Assembly (NCBI GenBank): GCA_007258455.2
Contig: VDFB02252616.1
Location: forward strand, 123,089,394-123,153,393
Reading direction: 5' to 3'
Source of the DNA: Sequoia sempervirens
Lineage: Eukaryota; Streptophyta; Pinopsida; Cupressales; Cupressaceae
Length of the DNA stretch: 64,000 nucleotides
The notes under the pieces are model-generated. The model was not told where the DNA came from, made no database searches, and was given only the letters and a program-made list of their open reading frames with translations. Positions 36,336 through 45,882 of the stretch are shown piece after piece; position 1 is the stretch's first letter, and each line of letters starts with the position of its first letter. The position numbers were made by a program, and so were the translations under genes.

Positions 36336-36961
36336 TGTATGGAAGCTAAGGTAGCGAAACAACTTCCTACACTAATCTTAAAAGGAGAATAATGAAAAAA
36401 TTTATAGATCTTTAATAGTTACAAAAACTTAAATAGAAACAAACACAAATATCATGCATACCACAACATAGTGATTTACTTGGGGAAAATTATTTTAGGA
36501 GAAAAACCCCACTCCAAAAGCCACCCAATATATTATTCAGAAATCAAAAAGATTACAATATACTTGCAAAGCAATCTTCTCATAGGAGTATCACTATCAG
36601 AGATTAAGAGACAACATGACCACTATCAGACTCTCACAACACATCACCATCTACCACAGTCATAATAAAACACCCTCATAAAATAGGGTTACATTCTAGG
36701 GAAAGATGGGCCAACAAAATATCCACCATTAGATCTAAAACCTAATAATTAATGGTCTAGATTTACAATATATCATTTTAATTTATGTCGTCCATTTTAG
36801 GAGTTTTCTAAAATAGTTAACATGCTCACATTTTTCTCCTCAACCCCACCCTGTGCTCCCATTGTATATTACACCTATCGGTGTAACTAAGAAATATATA
36901 TATATATCCTATCAACAATAACTCTTATATAATTGCAAGGTTGAGACACATTTTCCCAACG
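36336..36961 (-). repeat. 5' LTR of copia B
   Basis: This 626-bp copy aligns with 30146-30775 and with both LTRs of copia A. Confidence 0.92.
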
Positions 36962-37834
36962 AATTTTATAGAAATAGGATTAGTAATAGTTTCATATAGT
37001 TGAGGAGAATCTTCTCCAATTTGACATACAGTGAAATTATCTTCATTATTAGAAAATTATGTACTTGTGACACTTCTTCCTATAGGCTCTAAATCTCTAA
37101 TTATAGTTGCCATAAATCACTTCTAGCTTCCAAGTATATATTAATCTCTTAAACTTGTGAAACTGTATCATGAAAATCTTTAGAAGTATATTTAGATGAA
37201 TTAAAATCTAGCATTTCATCTTATATGAGTCTGGCTGCATGTTCATGAGCACATGAGTGAACCACAAAATAGTTAGGCTGATTCAAAAACTCCAGATACT
37301 TTTTTAAAATCTTAGCACATCTAGATTTGTCATTTGGGACCTCTAAGAGAGATAGCCTATGAGTCACCTAATAAAAAAGAATCTCCAGTGGCAGTGAGTG
37401 ATCCATGATTCCTCTATTCTTGGAAGAAGTAAGTGAGCTATAACTTTCCTCATCTTTATCAGATGAACAACTCTTAGATAATATAGAAAGATCAAAGCAT
37501 TGCATCAAATCCTCTCTGGTATTCTTATAGAGTCAGTATGATCCAAGATCATATTTGGAGTTATCTTGCAAAAATTTCAAAAATAGAAAGACCATTTTGT
37601 TGGACAACTTGAGGATAAAATTTGTTACATTTGTTTCTTTTGAAAAACTTGAGAGAAAATACATCACGTACATAAGAAAATTTATTTTGAGATGCACAAC
37701 AGTTGTATTCCAATACCATCTTTGTGTCTTGATCAACTCTTACTTTGTAAGCATGTAGCATGTTGAATTCTTTAATCCTTTCTCAAACTATTTGTTATTT
37801 TGGTTAGCTCACTCAATAGGATCAACCTCTACTT
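36962..37834 (-). pseudogene. EDRF1-like fragment, copy 2, second piece
   Basis: This continues from 30145 after copia B and aligns with about 8890-9740 of copy 1. The minus strand reads MTNLDVLRF, then a region matching AKLFKFFLELLNQ of copy 1, then LEARSDL in place of LEVRSDF. An open frame at 37761-37561 (MLHAYKVRVDQDTKMVLEY...) matches broken text in copy 1. Its right edge is the TACTT target repeat of element H. Confidence 0.52.
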
Positions 37835-38935
37835 TGTTGGTATATGGCTTATAGTGTTGTCATTGATGGCAGCTGAAGTCGTCTTCATGGTTCGCAGATC
37901 TCTATCTAGTCATTTTGGTAGATAAAGTCCAATAATGTGTGTTACCGATAGAATATCTGAAGAACGGGGTATCCGGTCAATCAGTCAATCTGTCTACTTC
38001 ACTAGATCATCGTTTTGTGTTGTGGACCCCTAGGATTGCTTGGTGAGCACATATATTATCTTATTATTGAATTTTGTGGTGTTGCATTAGTGGTAGTACG
38101 AGCTTGAAGGTCTGATAGGATGTTTTATGTCTATTTGTTCGTTGTAGCTAACTCAGTTAATGTGGCACATTGTGGATGTGTAAAGTGGAATTATTTTAAA
38201 AAAAAAAGTGTTCAAATATCTAATTATGGGTCCCAGCTATAGTCAATTCTATGGTGTTAGATCCACATTGTAAATCTAATTGTAATTTTGGGCCGACAGT
38301 TAATAATATTTCCAAGTTTTATTAAGGCTGACCTATAGAGATTGTATTTGTAGTTGTGAATATATAAGAGATTCAATATATCACTTGTTGTGTGTGAAAA
38401 AGTAGTGTGGTGGTGTGTTGCAATCATTAGGAAGATCGATTAGAAGATTATGCATAGTTTCACTTGTGCATTAATATTTTTGCATTGTGAATTGTGCAGA
38501 GCATAGCAGAATTGTTGAAATTGTCTTAAGGATAGTAGATTGTCATCAGAGCTAAATCAAAATTATAATCAGGCATTGTGGATGCTATTTCATCAGTTCA
38601 CTCTTTTGTATTTATTCCAAGTCTTTGTAGGCAAATGATCCTATCCATTCTGAGCAGTAAGCTCTAGGTAGTGAGCCTGAATGCAAGTGCATTCCCATTA
38701 TGTACTTATTTTGGGTATACTCATATTATATTATGGATTGGCCATCCACCATGGTTTTTCCCCTAACAGGGTTTCCACATAAAAATTATGGTGTTATGGT
38801 GTTGAGATTATTTTCTTTTTGTTGATGCATGTTTCTTTTATTGAATGGCTAAGTAAGTTAAATCATAGAACAATAAAGTTGATTTTTTTCTCAACACTAA
38901 TTCACCCCCCCTCTTAGTGTTGCTTGTTTCCAACA
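37835..38935 (+). repeat. 5' LTR of element H
   Basis: This 1101-bp copy carries a TATATAAGAG motif at 38361-38370, matched at 43984-43993 in the 3' LTR, which is the probable LTR promoter. Confidence 0.92.
38361..38368 (+). promoter_or_regulatory. Probable LTR TATA box of element H
   Basis: TATATAAG is kept in both LTRs (here and 43984-43991), in the same context before GAGATTC. Confidence 0.55.
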
Positions 38936-38937
38936 AT

Positions 38938-38949
38938 TGGTATCAAATT
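38938..38949 (+). other. Primer-binding site of element H (variant)
   Basis: TGGTATCAAATT matches the initiator-Met-tRNA-type site TGGTATCAGAGC in its first eight bases. The remainder has diverged. Confidence 0.6.
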
Positions 38950-39005
38950 CAAGTTCTTCAGAAGAGGTCTTATATCTTGGGGAGATATTGGAATGTGTTT
39001 TCCAA

Positions 39006-40140
39006 TGGATACAAGTAGTCTTCAATAGCAACTTATGGTGGCCCTAGATGATCTTGACTAGATAAAATTTGAGAACCAGGAACTGCAAGAAAATATTGAG
39101 AATGTAGAAAAGTTCATCCAATCACTAAAAGACAAGATCAATGAATCAAGGGAGAAAAGAAAGGAATTATGTGGTCAACTCAAATACAAGAACAAAGGTA
39201 TGGAAGATGAACATCTCAGTCTGAGATGAACAACTCATTCTGGCTCTGAAGGAGAAAATAGTCTAAGAATGTGAAAAAATTTCCAAGGAAAATGTTGTCT
39301 TGAAGCGAGAGATGGAATCCACCATGATGAGAATGACCAAAGAGTTTGAGGACAGAAAGAAGAATGAAGAAAATCTTACACAGACCTTGAAAGAAAAGTC
39401 TACAAATTTAGTTGACTAGATAATGAATTGGAGCAATCCAAGAATAATGAAGAGATGCTTGAAAAGTAGCTTGATGACCTTAGAGATGAACTTGCTATAG
39501 AAAATGAGTATAAGGATAAATTCAGAGCAAGCTCAGCCAAACTTGATGAACTAATCAAAGGAAAAAGGATTGATGGTGACAGACGAGGTCTTGGATATGA
39601 AGAAGGAGAAATTTTTGGATCTGGACAAAGGAACTCTAGACAAAGGAATTTCAGACAAGGAAGATTCAAACAAGAAAGTCAAATGAAGGGAACCAGAAGA
39701 GATCTAATAAGGCAACCAAATGCTCAAATATTTAATTTCTATTGTTATGTTTGCAACAAATTTGGTTATATGGCTTCTCAGTGTAGAAGTAGGGTGAACT
39801 CAAGTAGACCATCATTTTTTAGGTCAGTGTTTTAATTACTATAAGTATGGTCATAAGTCAAGTGAATGCAGAATTGTGATGAAAAACTTTCATAGAGATG
39901 TCATATGTTATGCATGTAATAGATTTGGACATATTTCTAACTAATGAAGATCAAGACAAAGTAAGTGGAACAATTGGTCTAGACAAAGAAGTGTTGTGTG
40001 CTAAAACTACAACAAATTTGGCCACATCACTAGATTTTGTTGAAACAGAAGAGGTCTGGTAAAACAGAACATGCAAGAGGATGTTAAAGGGAAAGGAAAT
40101 TTTATTACTGATATGATCAAAAAGAAGATGTAGAAGAAAT
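39006..40140 (+). pseudogene. gag-like coiled-coil and CCHC protein of element H
   Basis: The Met at 39006 opens a heavily charged, heptad-like coiled coil (LQENIENVEKFIQSLKDK), with an early in-frame stop at the eighth codon and further stops and shifts. An arginine/glutamine-rich stretch (SRQRNFRQGRF) follows near 39640-39665. Four CCHC-type knuckles then occur in tandem between about 39740 and 40045, in more than one frame: CYVCNKFGYMASQC, CFNYYKYGHKSSEC, CYACNRFGHISN (last Cys lost) and a fourth ending NYNKFGHITRFC. Each has lost at least one zinc ligand. The usual UBN2-type copia gag core was not seen. A nucleic-acid-binding particle protein is the likely role. Confidence 0.65.
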
Positions 40141-40299
40141 GAGTGAAGAAGAATTCCTTTGTAGAAGGAAATGGACCTACACTAGAAGCAACTTTTGGTA
40201 ATTCCTTAGGGAATTAATTTTAGGTCTCTGGCATAGGGGGGGCTATCAAGAAAAACTCTCAAAACCCCTCTTGCAGGTGAATGGTACTAGAACCCAGGC

Positions 40300-43269
40300 A
40301 TGTCCAATAGGAGATTTGATACCTTTCAGATATTGTTCGAGCAGTTAGAAGCATTAGTGAAGCATATTAGCAATCTGCATAAGAGTCATCTATCACAGTG
40401 CCTGAAAGGAAGAAAATTGGATGAGTTAGCGAAAGATAATTTATTGAAAAATAAAATATTTAGGTATGTGGATAATAAAAGGAACGGCTTCAACCCTCAT
40501 TTTTCATATTGCATTTTGGAGAAAATTAGTTTGGAGAGCTATAAAGTGTTCATTGTGAATTTGTGGAGAGTTATTTGAAGCATTAGATTGAAGCATATTA
40601 GCAATCTGCATAAGAGATACATAACCCTTATGCATTTTCAGTCATGCCAATGTGGAAGAAAATTGGATTTGAGATCTTAGCGATTTGTGCAAGAAATTTC
40701 CCATATTTGAATGGGTTCGATAAAATGATGAAAATGTGCCATTTATATGTGTAGTTACAGGTAGAAAGGAAGTCTGTATGATAAACTAGAGCAAACGGAC
40801 TAATAGACGATATTACCACCATCAATGATTATTGGCATCATTCAAGCATTTTGGATCAGCTATTTATGCAGCATATGAAATGGTTTGTAGACTATGATGT
40901 GCTCAGAAGCCATAATGGAGAATTTGGGTTAAGAACACATTTAAGTATGGTAACTTGTTGATATGGATGAAGTACCAAGAGATGGTAAAGTTCAATGACT
41001 CTGCATCGATAGACCCGCAATAAAAGGAGAATTTAATGCATGCCAGAGAAAGAATTCCTACAACAATTGTGGAAAAATGCAAAGACTCTATTTGCTTCAT
41101 GGTAGACATTGACCAGTGCCATATGGAAGTTGTTGATCCTAGAATAGTTTGGACCATGTCTATGGGTTATGAAGTAGATGAGAACATTTTGAGGATTTAT
41201 GCAAAACACCTGCTAAATTCGCCATTGGATCAAGGTGAAGAAAGGTTTGGCACTTATGCAGAAAAAGGCTTACAAGTTCACTCATAATTGAAAAATCTCA
41301 TGATATCCAAAAGGGTAAGAAAAGAGACAGAAGCTCTTGTAGAGAGTTTTGGCATCCCTGTGCATCAACTAAGAGAAGCAAGGAGACAAAGAGAAGAAGT
41401 TGAAGTAGCTAAGGAGAAAGAAAAGGCAGAATCAACAAGTCTGAGAACATCTCCTGCTCACACTAGAAGCTCCTCTGCAACTCAATTAAATCAAGTTGAG
41501 GCTTCCAGAAAAAATGGAAGAATAAAATCACAAGAGCTTACAAAGTTTTATCGTCAGATGAAGAGGAAGAAACTGATTCAGAAGTAGTAAGGGAGATAAA
41601 GGCTACTCATGTTGTCAAATTGAATAAGAGAAAATCTTCCGAGAAAGGAGAAGAAGCAAAGAAAAAGGACAAAGTTGACAAACCCAATATGTTTGTTGAG
41701 GAAGTTGAGAATGTAGTAGTGAAAGATGGAAATCTTAAGACACTCTATGATTGGTATGAATCCTTTGATGAATCTAGTAAGAAAATTCTTGAAGAAGCAA
41801 CAATAAAGCATATGATTGTTTTTAGTAAAACTCTTGTTCAAATCATGCCTGGTTTTCCTACAAGTTTGTATAATGCTTTAGAGTCTAGGAGGTCAAGCAC
41901 CTTATCAAAAGAAGAAAATCTGAGGAAGAGATTCCTAGTAGATTTGTGCTCAGAAATGACAATTGAAGAAATGGATTTATTCCTTGAAAAGGATAAAAAG
42001 GAATTTAGAAGCAAAACAAGGGTAAACAAGCTTATGATTGGTGAAACTGACACTGTTGTCAAAGAAACTAAGGAAGTTTTGGAAGAAATTTTTTCAAAGG
42101 ATAAGATTAACATTAAGGTAGTAAATGTTCAAAGAAATGAAGAAGTGAATGTGGAGGTAAATGAATTAGGAGAAGAGAATGTGAATGAGGAAAACATGAA
42201 TGTGTTTGATCCTCCAGAGTTTGAGGATATTCTAACTTCTTCTGATGAGAAAGATATAGAGACACCTGTTGTAACTAAGGTCCCTACTAAAATGCTAGTT
42301 GAGACAAAGGAGGTGCACACTGTAGAAGCTGAAATGCCTAAAGTCAATCCTGAAGTAGAATCCAAGGTTGAAAAGAATAAGGAGCAAGAAATCAAAATAG
42401 AGGAAGTGAAGGAATCTTTATTGGAGCAGCAGGAAGAGTTAGATCCCAAGTTGGATGAAATCTCAATTAACCTATCTACTCTATCTCCAATTCAGATGAT
42501 GAAGCTCGCTAAAATTGCTCAAGCCAAAGCCAATGAAAAGATATTGAAATCTCACATAGAAGACAGTGAACTGCTAAAGCTTGCATCTGGAGTCTTATAG
42601 AAAATAATTCCTACTTATGTTGTGGACCCATCAGGTTCCTCCTCGGGTGAGTTAAAGAAGCTAATAAGTTTTGTAGATTCTCATTTTGAATCTTTTGAGA
42701 AATCAGCTTTGGTTAAAGTGAAAAAGGAGTTCCAGGAGAAGAGATTTGGTAGTCTAAAAGAATTAACTGCCAAAGACAAAGCTCTGTTGAGTACTTGCAT
42801 AAATAATATTCAAGGTACTATGTCTGAAGGAGGAAAAGTATACAAATCTTGCTTGGTATTGTCAAAATTTATTGAAGCAAGTGTAAAGAAGATGAAGGAC
42901 ATTGAACAACAGTTGGTCAATATTTCCAACACTTTTAACCCTTTAGCTGAAAGTGTTTGTTATCAAGAAAATCAGGTAATGTCTTTGTTAAACCAAATAA
43001 AGAGTCTAAAATTTGAAAATGAAAGGTTCATTGGAAGAGTATGTGAACTCAAGGAACTGATACGTCCAAAGATTGAGATGATGGTAAATGCTCTGAAAGA
43101 GGCTAAAGATGTTATGACTGCTCCTGATCCGGTAAGTCTCGAAGTAGAAGAAACCTTGTCATATTTTCTTTGTGGTCATATAACCATTTTGGAGAGTTTG
43201 AGAAGTATTTGGGACTCAAACTTAAGTTGGCTAAAGAATAACTTTGCAAACGTCTTCAAATTTTTGTAA
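40300..43269 (+). pseudogene. Long acidic protein of element H, unknown function
   Basis: This second coding region of element H consists of frames 40300-40578, 41036-41287 with 41288-41587 (same frame, one stop between), and 41620-42600 with 42622-43269 (same frame, one TAG between). Two frameshifts join them, giving roughly 950 codons in all. The middle part is rich in Glu, Lys and Val, with coiled-coil stretches (LREARRQREEVEVAKEKEKA). The last part is more ordered (CINNIQGTMSEGGKVYKSC, and LLNQIKSLKFENERF). No enzyme motif, signal peptide or membrane segment is evident. Its place before the polypurine tract is where some Sirevirus-type elements carry an extra env-like frame. I do not recognise the protein. 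Confidence 0.6.
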
Positions 43270-43443
43270 GTATCAACATTTTTTACAATTTTGGATTCCC
43301 CAATTTTGTCATTGATGTCAAAGGGGGAGAGAGTGCAGCAAAAAATGCCTTGACATTCTTAGGGGGAGCAGTATTCTGAATTTTAGCAGTTGACTTATCA
43401 GTATTGACACTTAGTCATTTTTCTCTAAGTGTTTTCATCAATT

Positions 43444-43457
43444 CCAAAGGGGGAGAT
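43444..43457 (+). other. Polypurine tract of element H
   Basis: The purine run AAAGGGGGAGAT precedes the 3' LTR directly. A second run, AAAGGGGGAGAGAG, lies at about 43320, and AGGGGGAG at about 43361, so purine tracts are multiple as described for Sirevirus-type elements. Confidence 0.8.
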
Positions 43458-44541
43458 TATTGGCATATGGCTTCCAGTGTTGTCATTGATGGGAACTGAA
43501 GTCATCTTCATGGTTCGTAGATCTATATCTAGTCATTCTGGCAGATAACATGCAATATTGTGTGTTACCGGAAGAATATCTAAAGAATAGGGTATTCGGT
43601 TAGTTAGTCAATTTTTTTACTTCACTGGATCATTGTTTTGTGTTGTGGACCCTTGGGATTACTTGGTGGGCACGTATATTATCTTATCACTGAACTTTTT
43701 GGTGTTGCATTAGTGGCAGTACAAGCTTGAAGGTCCGGTAGGATGTTTTATGCCTATTTGTTCGTTGTAGCCGATTCAGTGAATGTGGCGCGTTGTGGAT
43801 GTGTAAAGTGGAATTATTTAAAATGTTTTTTTGTTCAAATATCTAATTATGGGTCTCAACTATAGTCTAGTTGACGATGTTGTATCCACATTGTAAATTC
43901 AATTGTAATTTTGGGCCGACAGTTAATAATATTTCCAAGTTTTATTAAGGCCAACCTATAGCAATTGTATTTCTAGTTGTGGATATATAAGAGATTCGAT
44001 ATATCATTTGTTGTGTGTGATAAAGTAGCGTAGTGGTGTGTTGTGATCATCAGGAAGATCAATTAAGTGATTATGCACAGTTTCACTTGTGCATTAATAT
44101 TTTTGTATTGTGAATTGTGCAGAGCAAAGCAGAATTGTTGAAATTGTCTGAAGGATAGCATATTGTCATTAGAGCTAAATCAGAACTGTAATCAGGCATT
44201 GTGGATGCTATTTCATCAATTCACTCTTTTTTATTTATTCCAAGTCTTTGTAGGGCAGTGAGCCCATCCATTTTGAGCAGTGAGCCTGAATGCAAGTGCA
44301 TTCCCATTCTGTACTTATTTTGGGTATACTCATTGTATTGTGGATTGGCCATCCACTGTGGTTTTTTCCCTAATAGGGTTTCCACGTAAAAATTATGGTG
44401 TTATTGTGTTGATATTATTTTCTTTTTGTTGATGCATGTTTCTTTTATTGAGTGATTAAGTAAGTTAAATCACATAACAATAAAGTTGAATTTTTGCTCA
44501 ACACAGATTCACCCCCCTCTCAGTGTTGCTTGTTTCCAACA
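43458..44541 (+). repeat. 3' LTR of element H
   Basis: This 1084-bp copy starts TATTGGCATATGG where the 5' copy has TGTTGGTATATGG, and ends TTTCCAACA. It differs from the 5' LTR at many scattered positions, which points to an old insertion. Confidence 0.92.
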
Positions 44542-45230
44542 TACTTTAGTATCCACATCAAGTGTTTGTAATGGTTACTAATATTTTATTATTTTGGATT
44601 GCTTTGTAGTGCTCCATGAATTCTTACAAGTAATTCTAGCCGCCATGAAATGTTGCAACATGTTGAAAGAAATCCAAAGTAATAGGGAACCCTAAAGTGG
44701 TTGACTCAATCAAAGAAAAACTTGAACTTTTCAATGAAGAGGCTTCCCTCCATTATGCAACATTATTTTGACCCTTCCTACGGCTTTTTTATACACTTAC
44801 TTGAGAAAACCAAACTCTTTGAACTAAATGCATCATTTAATACTTAGGAAATATAAAATATGCTCATCACCCAATCTTAAATAGAAAACCTCAAAATAAG
44901 TTCTAAGACCATTTAAATTGACTCTTGGATATTGGAGGTTATCTATTTAAAGGCTATTTTAGATAAAAGGGAAAAAAATAGACTACATTTTTGGTGACCT
45001 TTGCAAAAAAATTACCTACTATAACTCATAATGCCACTAGCCTTACATATTTGTTGGGAAAATGAGTCAAAATGACCTGAAAAAAAAACCTAAAATATAG
45101 ACTTGACAACAACTAATAACACCTTAATGACAACTAACTAAATGTAAAAACTAAAATGATTAATTTTGCTTCAACACTTGGAGAAAAAGAAAAACTATGT
45201 GCAATAGCACTTATTAATGAGAAAGGATAA
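44542..45230. repeat. Block copy 2, last piece
   Basis: This begins with the second TACTT repeat and aligns with about 9740-10400 of block copy 1 (for example AACCCTAAAGTGG and ACCATTTAAATTGACTCTTGGATAT). No coding is evident here in either copy. Confidence 0.8.
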
Positions 45231-45869
45231 TTTCTCATAATTTTTAAGGTATCTGGAACTTGGAACCTTCCCTAAGGTTTAAATTTCTCATTCAATATCT
45301 AACAAAATATAAAGGAGTATGTTAGTTGCGAGAGATATTTTTTGATTCTTGAACATCCTCGTGAGCTCAACTTACATAGATAAATAAAGTGAACATTAGG
45401 AAAGCCAACAAAGTTTATTTTTCAAATGGTTTTGAGTGCCAATATAATGGTGTTGTTCTCCCTTACCTACCTACCCACCATTGATGCAAGGGAGATTTTC
45501 TAGATACCTACATTAACTCTTTCATGTTTTCCATATTCCTCCCAGCTACCTATGTACCTCTAGTTGTTTCCCTTCAATCTAAGATACCCATTTTGGGCAA
45601 GATTATTTTCATATCATGGATTTCCAATCAGCTATAATGTTCTAGTCTAGGGTTTGGATTTATGTGGTTATAGAGACATTTTTTTCATTTCGAAGGATTG
45701 GTTGGTGAATATTTTGAAAAGACATAGAAGGTGTCAAATATTTTTAGGATTTCAATCATTTAAAGTTTAGTTACAATAAAGCAATGAATTTTCAAAAGAG
45801 GGTATTGTAAAATGTCATGGATTTTATGTCTCCACTATTATAAGTATATTTTTAGGGAATATTTCTAAC
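45231..45869. other. No recognisable gene
   Basis: AT-rich spacer between block copy 2 and the LINE target site. Nothing was recognised. Confidence 0.6.
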
Positions 45870-45882
45870 TATAAAAAGGTTT

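Larger units (their letters stand above)
30146..36961 (-). mobile_element. Copia B: Ty1/copia element with an internal insert
   Basis: LTRs at 30146-30775 and 36336-36961 bound a minus-strand interior in the order gag, protease, integrase, reverse transcriptase, RNase H. The AATTT repeat is perfect at 30141-30145 and 36962-36966. The outer CA end of the 5' LTR is CG on the plus strand. The LTRs are of the A type. The interior is about 1.36 kb longer than that of copia A because of an insert at 33692-35046. It sits in the second block copy, within the EDRF1-like fragment. Confidence 0.93.
37835..44541 (+). mobile_element. Element H: LTR retrotransposon without reverse transcriptase or integrase
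   Basis: LTRs at 37835-38935 and 43458-44541 (ends TGTTGGTATATGG...TTTCCAACA) and a perfect TACTT repeat at 37830-37834 and 44542-44546 define the element. LTR start, internal TCATTGATG text, the polypurine tract AAAGGGGGAGAT, and a second purine tract upstream at about 43320 resemble copia elements of the Sirevirus group. The 4.5-kb interior encodes a coiled-coil protein with tandem CCHC knuckles and a long acidic protein. I found no protease, integrase, reverse transcriptase or RNase H motif. It therefore looks non-autonomous, depending on enzymes made elsewhere. Confidence 0.87.

Noticed and set aside
41620..42600. Host single-copy gene of 326 codons
   Set aside because: It lies between the LTRs of element H, in phase with a following frame ending just before the polypurine tracts, so it is part of the element.
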